Positions 1 through 7,969 of a DNA stretch of 64,000 bases are shown here, piece after piece. Numbering within the stretch: the stretch's first letter is position 1; the number at the start of each line of letters is the position of its first letter. The translations under genes were made by a program, and so were the position numbers. The DNA comes from JAENVU01 sp963765075 (GTDB lineage: Bacteria > Actinomycetota > Acidimicrobiia > IMCC26256 > JAENVU01): positions 372,001 to 436,000 of the forward strand of contig CAVXVA010000008.1 of NCBI GenBank assembly GCA_963765075.1, given 5' to 3'. The notes below the pieces were generated by a model that made no database searches, was not told where the DNA came from, and saw only the letters and a program-made list of their open reading frames with translations.

Positions 1-1226
1 CTCGTGAAGAGGCGCTCGGCGCCGTGTTCTTCGACGCTCGCGGCTGGGAACGGCCGCAGTGGTACGAGTCGAACGCGGCGCTGTGCGACGAGTTCCCCGG
101 CCAATGCGAGCCGCGCCCGCACGAGTGGGACGCCCGGTGGTGGTCGCCGATCACGAATGCCGAGCATCTGGCGATGCGGGCGCGGGTGGGCATGGTCGAC
201 CTCACCGCTTTCTGCGAGTTCGACATCACCGGGCCGGGCGCACTCGACGCGCTGCAGTACCTGACCGTCAACAGTGTGAATGTCCCGGTTGGACGCTCGG
301 TGTACACGCCGCTCCTCACCCCCGACGGTGGGTTCCGCGGTGATCTCACGATCCTGCGCCTCGGCGAGGAGCACTTCCGCGTGGTCACGGGTGCGTTCGA
401 CGGTGGTCGCGACCAGTACTGGTTCCGCAAGTACCTGCCCACCGACGGCTCGGTCACGTTCACCGACATGTCGGCCGCGCTGTGCACGATCGGAGTCTGG
501 GGCCCGAAGGCGCGAGACCTGGTGGCGTCGGTCTGCGACGCCGACCTGGCGAACGAGGCGTTCCCCTACGGATCAGTGCGCGAGGCACTGATCGACGGGA
601 TCCCGGTGACGATGTTCCGGATTTCCTACGTCGGTGATCTCGGCTGGGAGATCTACACGAAGATGGAGCACGGACTGCGTTTGTGGGACACCCTGTGGGA
701 CGCGGGCCAGGCTCACGGCGTCGTGCCCGTCGGCATCGGTGTGTATGCGGTCACGGGTCGCATCGAGAAGGGCTACCGCCTCATGGGGGCGGAACTCGAA
801 AGTGAGTACAACCCCGTCGAAGCGGGGTTGGCGCGGCCCAAGGTGAAGGCCGCGGACTTCATCGGCAAGGCGGCATATCTCGCCGCACGGGAGCAGGAAC
901 CGGTCGCGCAGCTGTGCACCCTGGCGATGCTGTCGCACACCTCGGCGGACGGTACGGATCGGTTCCCGACCGGCGGCAACGAGCCGATCCTTACGCCCGA
1001 CGGCGAGCGGATCGTCGACGCCAAGGGTCGGGTCTCGCGGGTCACCACGGCCGGCATGGCACCATCGCTCGGTCGGTTTCTCCTGTTGGCCTACTTGCCA
1101 CCCGAGCAGGCGGTCGAAGGGACGGAGCTGGCGGTCATGTACATGAACGAGCTGTTCCCCGTGCGGGTGGAACGCGTCGGCAGTCAGCCGCTGTTCGACC
1201 CCGACGACGCGCGGATGAAGGCCTGA
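1..1226 (+). CDS. Dimethylglycine/sarcosine dehydrogenase-like protein, C-terminal part (5' truncated by window)
   Basis: The frame is open from base 3, so the gene starts upstream of the window; the GTG at 24 is probably internal. What remains is about 400 residues of a GcvT-like folate-binding aminomethyltransferase module, with its two lobes in order. The motif GWERPQWYES near the beginning is typical of the junction between the FAD oxidoreductase half and the GcvT half of dimethylglycine and sarcosine dehydrogenases. In that family the FAD domain demethylates the amine and the GcvT domain passes the one-carbon unit to tetrahydrofolate. The stop lies 5 bp before etfB, and ETF is the known electron acceptor of these enzymes, which supports the call. 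The FAD half is not visible, so a stand-alone GcvT paralogue is not fully excluded. Confidence 0.75.
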   Translation, partial: REEALGAVFFDARGWERPQWYESNAALCDEFPGQCEPRPHEWDARWWSPITNAEHLAMRARVGMVDLTAFCEFDITGPGALDALQYLTVNSVNVPVGRSVYTPLLTPDGGFRGDLTILRLGEEHFRVVTGAFDGGRDQYWFRKYLPTDGSVTFTDMSAALCTIGVWGPKARDLVASVCDADLANEAFPYGSVREALIDGIPVTMFRISYVGDLGWEIYTKMEHGLRLWDTLWDAGQAHGVVPVGIGVYAVTGRIEKGYRLMGAELESEYNPVEAGLARPKVKAADFIGKAAYLAAREQEPVAQLCTLAMLSHTSADGTDRFPTGGNEPILTPDGERIVDAKGRVSRVTTAGMAPSLGRFLLLAYLPPEQAVEGTELAVMYMNELFPVRVERVGSQPLFDPDDARMKA

Positions 1227-1231
1227 CGCGC

Positions 1232-1996
1232 GTGCGGGTCCTGGTCTGTCTCAAACGCGTCCCGGCTCCGGGCGCGCGGATCAACGTCACCGAGGACGGC
1301 CAGGCCGTCGACTCGGCCAACCTCGGATTCACGATGAGCCCGCACGAGGAGTGCGCCCTCGAAGCGGGGCTGCAACTCGTCGAGGAGCACGGCGGCGCGG
1401 TGACCGCGCTCACGCTGGGTCCGGTCGAGGCCGAGGAGCAACTGCGGTACGCGGCCAGTCTCGGCGTGGGGCAGCAGGTGGTGCTCACCACCGACGGCTC
1501 CGACTGGGACCCCATGCGTACGGCACGGGCGATCGCCACGGCAGTCATCGAGATCGAAGGCGATGCCGGCGCATTCGACCTCGTGCTCGTGGGGAACGAG
1601 TCGGCGGACTCCGGCGGGTTCCAGGTGGGGGTGCGCGTCGCCCGGGCGCTCGGGCGCCCGATGGTGACCGGCGCCAAGGGCTTGACCATCGCGGGGGAAT
1701 CCGCGCGTGTCCAACGCGAGATCGACGGGGTCCAGGAGGTCTACGAACTGCCGTTGCCGGCGGTCGTCGGCGTCAAGGAAGGCATCAATCTGCCGCGCTA
1801 CCCCACGATGAAGGGCCGTCTGGCCTCGCGCAAGGCCGTCCCGGAGTCGCGCGAGACCGCGGGCGATCCGGGACCGCAACAGATGATCCGATTGGTCTCG
1901 CCACCGGAACCCGAATCACGGCTCGTGGTGCTCGGTCACGGTCCGGATGCCGCCGCCGCAGTGGTCGACGTGTTGGTGGAACGAGGGGTGCTGTGA
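1232..1996 (+). CDS. etfB: Electron transfer flavoprotein beta subunit
   Basis: 254 residues, the usual length for EtfB. It starts at GTG 1232 with VRVLVCLKRVPAPGA, the family N-terminus, and carries the nucleotide-binding region around LVLVGNESADSGGFQVG and the conserved VVGVKEGINLPRYPTMKGR segment. EtfB binds AMP and forms a heterodimer with EtfA that takes electrons from acyl-CoA or dimethylglycine/sarcosine dehydrogenases and hands them to ETF-quinone oxidoreductase. It sits 5 bp after the dehydrogenase gene and overlaps etfA by 4 bp (GTGA), so the three are very likely co-transcribed and translationally coupled. Confidence 0.93.
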   Translation: MRVLVCLKRVPAPGARINVTEDGQAVDSANLGFTMSPHEECALEAGLQLVEEHGGAVTALTLGPVEAEEQLRYAASLGVGQQVVLTTDGSDWDPMRTARAIATAVIEIEGDAGAFDLVLVGNESADSGGFQVGVRVARALGRPMVTGAKGLTIAGESARVQREIDGVQEVYELPLPAVVGVKEGINLPRYPTMKGRLASRKAVPESRETAGDPGPQQMIRLVSPPEPESRLVVLGHGPDAAAAVVDVLVERGVL

Positions 1997-2962
1997 CCAT
2001 CCTCGTCTTCATCGAACACGACCGCGGCACGCTCGTGCCCGCAACGTTCGAGGCGCTCACGTTCGCGCGCGAGCTTGGTGGTCCGATCGGCGCAGTCGTG
2101 GTCGGCGCCGCGGGCGATCCGCTGGCGGCCGATCTCGCGCCCTTCGGCGTCGACACGGTCCACCAGGCGCACCACGATCTGCTCACCGATTACGGCGCCG
2201 ACGCCTCGGCGGACGCGGTGACCTCGCTGGTGCGCGAGCTCCAGCCGACCGTCGTCATGGCGTGCGGCACCGACCGTGGCAACGAGGTGCTGGCCGGAGT
2301 CGGCGCGCGCCTCGACGCGCCGTTCGTGGCCAACGTGTTGCCCGTCGACGCGATCGGCGTCGGCGACTCGTGGGAACTCTCGCGGGTGCGCTGGGGAGGG
2401 TCGCTCCACGAACGGGTCCAGGTCCGCCGCGCCGATCATCCTGCTCTCGACCGCACTGCACGCCATCGAGGCCGTACCGGCTGATAGGGCGGGCCCCGCC
2501 ACCCCGCGCCCGTTCACTCCGGAGATCGAACCGACCGCCGCGCTCACGATGGTCCGCGAACGGGTCGAGCGCGAGGCGGGTCAGACGCTCGCAACCGCAG
2601 CCGTCGTCGTGGGTGGTGGTCGCGGCGTCGGAAGCGCCGAGGGCTTCGCGCCGCTCGACGAGCTGGCGGCCGAACTCGGCGGGGTGGTCGGCTGCTCGCG
2701 TGCGGTCACCAACAACGGCTGGCGCAACCACACCGATCAAGTCGGTCAGACCGGCACCCGCATCGGCGCCGACGTGTACTTCGCCTGCGGTATCTCCGGT
2801 GCGATCCAGCACTGGGTCGGAGCCTCCGGCGCGAAGTGCGTCATCGCCATCAACACCGATGCGGCGGCCAACATGGTCACGAAGGCCGACTTCGCCGTGA
2901 TCGGCGACCTCCACGAGGTCGTCCCCGCGATCACCGCCGAGATCCGCGCTCGCCGGGGGTAG
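1993..2962 (+). CDS. etfA: Electron transfer flavoprotein alpha subunit (frameshifted)
   Basis: It starts at GTG 1993 inside the etfB stop (GTGA). The first part reads VTILVFIEHDRGTL and continues to about residue 145 in frame with the start. From about 2420-2435 the EtfA sequence continues one frame over (PIILLSTALHAIEAVPADRA), through the FAD-binding C-terminal domain with GRGVGSAEGF, SRAVTNNGW, GQTGTRIGADVYFACGISGA and HWVGASGAK, to TAG 2960-2962. The span is 970 nt, one base more than whole codons, so a single inserted base (or a two-base loss) explains it. The FAD-binding motifs are all present. Either the sequence carries an error here or the gene is freshly broken. Confidence 0.88.
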
Positions 2963-3000
2963 CCGATCGGCTCGGTCCGGTCAGTCGTGCTGCGGTGGCG

Positions 3001-3094
3001 TGGCGGAGGTGGCAGGAATCGAACCCACCGGACAGGGATCACCCGTCCCACTCGTTTTGAAGACGAGGGAGGCCACCAGACCTCGTTCACCTCC
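3001..3094 (-). tRNA. selC: tRNA-Sec (anticodon UCA), with encoded CCA
   Basis: On the minus strand the molecule starts GGAGGTGA and ends CCACCTCC-GCCA. The anticodon arm is CTCGT-CTTCAAA-ACGAG, giving anticodon TCA. The D arm has a 6-bp stem (GAGGTC/GGCCTC) closed by a 4-nt TGGT loop, the long D stem diagnostic of selenocysteine tRNA. The variable arm is long and pairs with itself (GGAC/GTCC and GGG/CCC). The T loop is TTCGATT. The 94-nt length and all these traits fit bacterial tRNA-Sec rather than a Ser or suppressor tRNA. No selA, selB or selD gene lies in the window. Confidence 0.95.
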
Positions 3095-3152
3095 GAGCGC
3101 ATCCTGACAGGGCTAGTGTCCTGGCGTCACCCTCAGGCGGAAAGGGATTCCC

Positions 3153-3230
3153 ATGAAGAAGTTGCTCCTGCTCATTGTCGTGTTGGCGCTCGGCGCTGCG
3201 GTCGCGTACAAGGTGCGTGGCGACGCCTGA
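3153..3230 (+). CDS. Very small membrane protein (25 aa)
   Basis: ATG 3153 to TGA 3228-3230 encodes MKKLLLLIVVLALGAAVAYK followed by VRGDA: a lysine start, one hydrophobic helix and a short charged tail. A purine-rich GGAAAGGGA stretch precedes the ATG. Short proteins of this design are common in Actinobacteria, but I cannot name a family. It lies between selC (opposite strand) and a perfect terminator hairpin 30 bp downstream, so it is probably a one-gene transcript. No function is assigned. Confidence 0.6.
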   Translation: MKKLLLLIVVLALGAAVAYKVRGDA

Positions 3231-3259
3231 GCCCATCCGGCAGGGCACATCTGAAGAGT

Positions 3260-3283
3260 GAGCGGACCCTTCGGGGTCCGCTC
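3260..3283. terminator. Rho-independent-type hairpin
   Basis: A perfect 10-bp stem GAGCGGACCC / GGGTCCGCTC closed by a TTCG tetraloop, followed by TTCTCGTTC on the plus strand. It sits between the small + gene ending at 3230 and the minus-strand gene ending at 3291, so it can serve both convergent transcripts. The T tract is weak, as is usual in high-GC actinobacteria. Confidence 0.8.
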
Positions 3284-3290
3284 TTCTCGT

Positions 3291-4262
3291 TCACGGCCCG
3301 GTCAAGGCCGATTCGTAGTGATGCGCGAACAGGGCCGGGGATCCACCGGTCGCCCAGAAGACCACGGTGTCCCCGTTCGAGATCCGGCCGTCGCGCACCG
3401 CAGTGAACATCGCGGCCGCGGCCTTGCCCGAGTACACAGGATCGAGAATCAGCCCTTCGGCGCGGGCGACGGTCCGCAATGCTTCGAGACACGCGGGGGA
3501 GAGGTCGCCGTAGCCGCGTCCGATGTGGTCGTGGTCGATGATGGTTCGGCGGAGAGGGGCGCCCCGGCCGAGATGGGTGGCCGCGGCGGATCGCGAGTTC
3601 CGGGCACGCGGTCGTCGAGGTCGGGACGCGTCCCCACGTCGACGCCGACGACCGTGGTCGGTGACTGCGTCGCCCAATCCCGCGAGGATGCCCGCGTGGG
3701 TTCCGCCGGAACCATCGGCAACGAAGATCCAATCCGGGTCGTCACCGAGTTGGTCGCGGAGTTCGTCGACCGCGAGCGCGTAGGCGACGACGCCGAGCGT
3801 CGAGGCGCCCCCGACGGGGATCGCGTACGGACGGCGGCCGGTGGCCCGCAGCGAATCGGCGAGGGTCGTGATTGCCTGCTCGATGTCGTAGTAGTCCGAA
3901 GCCCCGTCGAAGTGGAGCTGCGCGCCGAGAAGCTCGTCGAGGAGCAGGTTGCCGTCGCGAGCGGCCGACGGCGGTCCGGCGAGCGCGAGGTGACAGTCGA
4001 GCCCGATCTGGTTCGCGGCGGCCGCGGTCATCCGGGCATGGTTGCTCTGGGGGCCTCCGCCGGTGACCAGACAGTCGGCATCGTTGGCGAGTGCATCAGC
4101 GGCGAGGAATGCGAGCTTGCGTGCCTTGTTCCCGCCGAGCGCGAGACCGGTCAGGTCGTCGCGCTTCACGACCAGGTGGGCGTCGGTTCCCAGTTCGACG
4201 GCGAGTGCGTCCATGCGCTGCACGGGTGTGGGCAACACCGCGAGATTGTCGATCGACCTCAC
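3291..4262 (-). CDS. D-cysteine desulfhydrase / ACC-deaminase family PLP enzyme (locally frameshifted)
   Basis: About 320 residues of the tryptophan-synthase-beta-like PLP fold. Visible motifs are LPTPVQRMDALA, VVKRDDLTGLALGGNKARKL (PLP lysine in GGNKARK), GGGPQSNHARMTAAAA, and the phosphate-binding VADGSGGTHAGILAGLG. Start GTG 4262 overlaps the upstream HAD stop as GTGA and is preferred to the ATG at 4295. Between about 3655 and 3603 the continuous frame reads arginine-rich nonsense, while the shifted frame gives TVVGVDVGTRPDLDDRVP, the expected sequence; the original frame then resumes. So there are two compensating indels. The family converts D-cysteine to pyruvate, H2S and ammonia, or ACC to 2-oxobutyrate; the exact substrate cannot be set from sequence. 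Confidence 0.8.
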   Translation of the reverse strand: MRSIDNLAVLPTPVQRMDALAVELGTDAHLVVKRDDLTGLALGGNKARKLAFLAADALANDADCLVTGGGPQSNHARMTAAAANQIGLDCHLALAGPPSAARDGNLLLDELLGAQLHFDGASDYYDIEQAITTLADSLRATGRRPYAIPVGGASTLGVVAYALAVDELRDQLGDDPDWIFVADGSGGTHAGILAGLGDAVTDHGRRRRRGDASRPRRPRARNSRSAAATHLGRGAPLRRTIIDHDHIGRGYGDLSPACLEALRTVARAEGLILDPVYSGKAAAAMFTAVRDGRISNGDTVVFWATGGSPALFAHHYESALTGP

Positions 4263-5059
4263 GACGAGAGGCGTGCCGCGTGGCGGCGCCACCATGCGTA
4301 TCCGGCAACTCCCGCGCCGGTGATCGCGACCATGGTGCCGACCGCGATCGTGGGACCTTTCGGGGGCACCGGCACTCGATCGCGTAGCCGTACCGGGCGG
4401 GCGAACTTTCGTACTTCCCAGCCGCGCCGATTGGCTTCGTGTTCCAGCTCGCGATCGGGATTCACCGCAACCGGATGGCCGACGGTCTCGAGCAGCGGCA
4501 CGTCGGTGATGGAATCGGAATACGCGTAGGACTCCGAGAGCTCGATGTCGTTCGTGGCGGCGTATTCGTGCAAGGCCTCGGCTTTGTACGGGCCGTACGC
4601 GTAGAAGTCGAGTTCACCCGTGTACGCACCCTCGGCGTCGATCTTGGCGCGAGTTGCGATCACATCGTCGACGCCGAGGAACGCGCCGATCGGCTGCACG
4701 ACCTCCTCGGGCGACGAGGAGACGATGATGACTTTGCGGCCGGCCGCGTGATGTTCGTCGAAGAGTTCCAGAGCCTCGGCGTAGACGATCGGAGAAATCA
4801 TCTCGTCCATCGTCTCGGCCACGATTGAGGCCACGTGGTCCTGCTTCCAACCCCGGGTGAGTGCGAGCATCGACTCGCGGACCTCTTCCATCTTGGATTC
4901 GTCCGCGCCCACGAGCATGTAGAGGATCTGTGCATACATGCTCTTCACGATGATGCGTTTCGAGAGCAGACCCTCTCGGTACAGCGGCTTGCCGAACGCC
5001 AGCACGGAACTCTTGGCGACAATGGTCTTGTCGAGGTCGAAGAATGCGGCACCGGCCAT
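4259..5059 (-). CDS. HAD-IB family (SerB-like) phosphatase, membrane-anchored
   Basis: 266 residues from ATG 5059; an upstream extension to 5227 is open but lacks family sequence. Motif I is AAFFDLDKTIV (nucleophile Asp in DLDKT), motif II is IIVSSSPEEVV, and motif III/IV is YAYSDSITDVPLLETVGHPVAVNPD. A hydrophobic segment, TIAVGTMVAITGAGVAGYAW, lies at the C-terminus. The family hydrolyses small phosphomonoesters such as phosphoserine, or acts in lipid head-group metabolism. It is divergent from the Tad genes, the position recalled for Rv3661 in mycobacteria, and is coupled (GTGA) to the PLP gene downstream. The substrate is unknown. Confidence 0.85.
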   Translation of the reverse strand: MAGAAFFDLDKTIVAKSSVLAFGKPLYREGLLSKRIIVKSMYAQILYMLVGADESKMEEVRESMLALTRGWKQDHVASIVAETMDEMISPIVYAEALELFDEHHAAGRKVIIVSSSPEEVVQPIGAFLGVDDVIATRAKIDAEGAYTGELDFYAYGPYKAEALHEYAATNDIELSESYAYSDSITDVPLLETVGHPVAVNPDRELEHEANRRGWEVRKFARPVRLRDRVPVPPKGPTIAVGTMVAITGAGVAGYAWWRRHAARLSS

Positions 5060-5114
5060 GCCGCCGAGACTACGGCGGATTCCGACGGGCATCGGGAAGT
5101 TCGAAAACTCCCTC

Positions 5115-5143
5115 TTGACACATTTGTCGGGATCTGCCAGAGT
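5115..5143 (+). promoter_or_regulatory. Candidate promoter for the tad operon
   Basis: A perfect TTGACA hexamer at 5115-5120 is followed after 17 bases by CAGAGT (5138-5143), a weak -10 that keeps the A at position 2 and T at position 6. It lies in the 150-bp region between the divergent HAD and tad genes. This is an inference from hexamers alone. Confidence 0.35.
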
Positions 5144-5208
5144 CCAGCCTCTTCCCCTCCCCACTTCCCCGGGCTGATTCTTCTGCGCGCCGTTCGGGCG
5201 CCGACCCG

Positions 5209-5931
5209 ATGGGAGGGGAGTTGTCACTCCTCACGTTCTGGTCACCCAAAGGTGGCTCCGGTACTTCAGTGATCGCCGCGGCGTGTGCGCTGCAGGCGAG
5301 CCGCACGCTTCGCTCGGCCCGACTCGTTGATCTTCGCGGCGATCAACCCGCGATTCTCGGTTTGGGCGCCGATCCGGAGACCGGTATTGCAGACTGGTTG
5401 GCTGCGGGACCCACCGCACCGACCGACGCGCTCGATCGGCTCGGGGTCGAGATTGTGCCCGGTCTTTCGTTGGTGCCCGCCGGTGGCGCGCCCAGCGTCT
5501 TGTCACCTGCCATCTCGGCCGAAGCCGGTGCCGCGTTGGCCGTTGCGCTTCGGGATGGGCCACTCACGCTCGTCGATGTCGGCGTGCCGGACGACGCCGT
5601 GGCCCGGGCGATGCTCGAAGTGAGCGACGCGACGATCATGGTGCTGCGGGAGTGTTACGTCTCGTTGCGCCGGGCGGTGCGGAACCCCTGCACGGCGAAG
5701 TCGTTCGGCCTCGTCGTCGTGCAGGAGCCAGGCCGTTCACTGGGTCCCTCCGACCTGAGTCAGGTGCTCGGCCGGCCGGTCATCGCCCGGGTGCCGACCC
5801 GTGATGCCGTGGCGCGAGCGGTCGATGCGGGCACGCTGCCGGCTCGGCTGCCGGATGCGTTGGCTCGGGCGGCGACCCAGATCCTGCGCGACCTCGGGTA
5901 CACGGGGAATCGCAAAGGGGTTGCGGCATGA
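5209..5931 (+). CDS. CpaE/TadZ/Ssd-like P-loop protein of the Tad pilus
   Basis: 240 residues from ATG 5209. TTG 5221 is an alternative start, with GGGAGGGG just before it, and would give LSLLTFWSPKGG. The N-terminus has a ParA/MinD-like deviant Walker A, SPKGGSGTS, that keeps the first signature lysine but lacks the usual lysine before Thr/Ser, as is common in CpaE/TadZ proteins. Walker B-like DLRGD and LTLVDVGVPDD follow. These proteins localise the Tad machine at the pole or septum; in mycobacteria the equivalent is recalled as Ssd (Rv3660c). It is the first gene of the tad operon and overlaps tadA by ATGA. No receiver domain is present. Confidence 0.8.
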   Translation: MGGELSLLTFWSPKGGSGTSVIAAACALQASRTLRSARLVDLRGDQPAILGLGADPETGIADWLAAGPTAPTDALDRLGVEIVPGLSLVPAGGAPSVLSPAISAEAGAALAVALRDGPLTLVDVGVPDDAVARAMLEVSDATIMVLRECYVSLRRAVRNPCTAKSFGLVVVQEPGRSLGPSDLSQVLGRPVIARVPTRDAVARAVDAGTLPARLPDALARAATQILRDLGYTGNRKGVAA

Positions 5932-7106
5932 CGACCATCGTCGAGCCGGACCTCTCGATCCGAGCCGCAGTCCATCGCCGGCTCGTCGAGTCGGATGGCG
6001 CCGAGGCACTGTTGGGGGTGCCGGCGCCGGAGGTGCGGCGCCGCATTGCGAATCTGGTCGCGGCCGAGCATCCATTGCTCGCCCTCGACCGTCGCGAGCA
6101 ACTCGTCGGTGAAGTGCTGAACGACGTGGTCGGGCTCGGTCCGCTCGAGCCGCTGTTGGCCGACCCGACGATCGACGAGATCATGATCAACGGCGGCGGC
6201 CGCTGTTTCGTCGAGCGCGGTGGTGTGCTCGAAGCCATCGATCTTCAGATCCGCGACGACGAACTCCTTCGGCTCGTCGATCGCATCCTCGCTCCGCTGT
6301 CACTGCGGCTGGACCGCTCGTCGCCACTCGTCGAAGCCCGGTTGGCCGATGGATCCCGGCTTCACGCCGTCATCCCGCCACTCGCCATCGATGGGCCGTG
6401 TCTGACGATTCGGCGGTTCGGGGCGCGGCGGGTCGACGTGGAGGACTTCGGGGTGGGCGACTCCGGCGTCGCCCTCCTGCGGGAAGTGCTCGTCGACGGC
6501 GCCAACGTCGTGATCTCCGGTGGCACCGGCTCCGGGAAGACGACGTTGCTCAACGCGCTCGCCGGGGCCATCGACGACCGTGAACGCATTGTGACGATCG
6601 AAGAAACGGCGGAGCTGCGGCTCGGTCAGCCACACGTGGTTCGCCTCGAGGCCCGACCTCCCAACGCCGAAGGCGCCGGAGCCGTCACCGTGCGCGAACT
6701 GATCCGTGCCTCATTGAGGATGCGCCCCGACCGGCTGGTGGTGGGCGAGGTCCGAGGGGCCGAAGCCCTCGACCTCGTTCAGGCGCTGAACACCGGCCAC
6801 GAAGGATCGCTGTCCACAGTGCACGCCAACAGTCCGATCGACGCACTGCGTCGGTTGTCGACTCTGGCGCTCTTCGGTGGCACCGGCCTCCCTCACGACG
6901 CGATCTGCGAGCAGCTCCGAGCGTCGGTGGATGTGATCGTGCAGGTGGCGCGGTCGGGAAGCGGCGCTCGGCACATCGTGTCGGTCGTGGAAGTCGTCGA
7001 AGCGGCTCACGGGTTCGAAGTGCGATCGTTGCTGGAGCGTCGCGCCGACGGCATCGAGACGGTGGGAAGCCGCATTCGGATCCCTCGTCGGTGGGTCCGG
7101 CCATGA
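5928..7106 (+). CDS. tadA: Tad pilus assembly/secretion ATPase TadA (CpaF)
   Basis: 392 residues, a VirB11/GspE-type secretion ATPase. The N-terminal half contains LVGEVLNDVVGLGPLEPLL and DEIMINGGGRCFVERGG, typical of CpaF. The Walker A motif SGGTGSGKTTLLNALAG lies at about residues 196-212, followed by the Asp box IVTIEETAELRL, MRPDRLVVGEVRGAEALD (Walker B) and the His box GHEGSLSTVHANSP. It powers Flp pilin assembly at the inner face of the membrane, working with TadB and TadC. Its start overlaps the upstream gene and its stop overlaps tadB, both as ATGA. Confidence 0.95.
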   Translation: MTTIVEPDLSIRAAVHRRLVESDGAEALLGVPAPEVRRRIANLVAAEHPLLALDRREQLVGEVLNDVVGLGPLEPLLADPTIDEIMINGGGRCFVERGGVLEAIDLQIRDDELLRLVDRILAPLSLRLDRSSPLVEARLADGSRLHAVIPPLAIDGPCLTIRRFGARRVDVEDFGVGDSGVALLREVLVDGANVVISGGTGSGKTTLLNALAGAIDDRERIVTIEETAELRLGQPHVVRLEARPPNAEGAGAVTVRELIRASLRMRPDRLVVGEVRGAEALDLVQALNTGHEGSLSTVHANSPIDALRRLSTLALFGGTGLPHDAICEQLRASVDVIVQVARSGSGARHIVSVVEVVEAAHGFEVRSLLERRADGIETVGSRIRIPRRWVRP

Positions 7107-7969
7107 TGGTCTTCGCCTTGGTCACGGTCGGCGGTGCCGCGCTGGCCGGTTCGCTCGCCCGAGCCGCGGTAGCGGCACCGGCGCGGGGCCGGGCCCGTCG
7201 GTCATCGGCGCGGACTGAGCTGCTTCCGAGCAGTGTCCGACCGCACGTCGAGCGGCGCCTGATGGATGCCGGCCTCGATCTGACGCCGGAGACGGCTGCG
7301 GGTTGGTGGTGTCTCGCCATCGTCAGCGCCGCGTGGTTCGCGCTCGTGCTCGCGCCGCCGCTCATGATTCCGGCGATCCTCGCGGCGATCGGCGCGGGGC
7401 CGATTGGTCTGCGAGTGCGATCAGGGCATGCCCGTCGAGCCGTGCGGGCGGCGCTGCCCGGCGTGCTGGATCTGATCGTGGCGCACCTGCGCGCCGGAGG
7501 CACCGTGCCCGATGCCGTCCAGACGGTGGCCGGCCGCCCCGGCCCGCTCCGACCCGACTTTGCCCGGATCGCGGCCCGCTGCTCGTTGGGTGCAGGGATC
7601 GAGTCGGCATTGGCTCAATGGGCGGAGGACCGCCCGCTCCCCGGTGTGCGGGCTGCGGCGGGTGCGCTCGCCATGGTCACTCAGATCGGCGGATCGGCCG
7701 CCACCGCGCTGGAAGGGCTCGCCGTCTCACTTCGGCACGACGACGCGGCCTTCGGTGAGGCCAAGGCGCTCTCCGCCCAGGCCCGGGTGTCGGCCATCGT
7801 CGTCGGTGCCGCACCCCTTGCGTACTTGGTGTTCGCGGCCGCGACGGATCCGGAGTCGATCGACGTGCTGATCTCGACGACGGCGGGCCGGATCTGTCTG
7901 GTGGTCGGGCTCGGGCTCGAGGCACTGGCCGCCGTGTGGATGCGAGCGCTCGTGGGGCAACCGACATGA
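7103..7969 (+). CDS. tadB: Tad pilus membrane platform protein TadB (GspF/T2SF domain)
   Basis: 288 residues from ATG 7103, which overlaps the tadA stop. Hydrophobic segments lie near residues 1-20 (MMVFALVTVGGAALAGSLA), about 73-115, and twice at the C-terminus (ARVSAIVVGAAPLAYLVFAA, ICLVVGLGLEALAAVW). Between them is the soluble T2SF domain with LPGVLDLIVAHLRAGGTVPDAV and ALEGLAVSLRHDDAAFGEAK. It forms, with TadC, the inner-membrane platform driven by TadA. It has the usual actinobacterial length. Confidence 0.9.
   Translation: MMVFALVTVGGAALAGSLARAAVAAPARGRARRSSARTELLPSSVRPHVERRLMDAGLDLTPETAAGWWCLAIVSAAWFALVLAPPLMIPAILAAIGAGPIGLRVRSGHARRAVRAALPGVLDLIVAHLRAGGTVPDAVQTVAGRPGPLRPDFARIAARCSLGAGIESALAQWAEDRPLPGVRAAAGALAMVTQIGGSAATALEGLAVSLRHDDAAFGEAKALSAQARVSAIVVGAAPLAYLVFAAATDPESIDVLISTTAGRICLVVGLGLEALAAVWMRALVGQPT

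Noticed and set aside
3228..3260. The TGA of the 25-aa gene as a selenocysteine codon
   Set aside because: Read-through adds only about seven residues with no conserved motif before the next stop, and the small-protein ending is natural.
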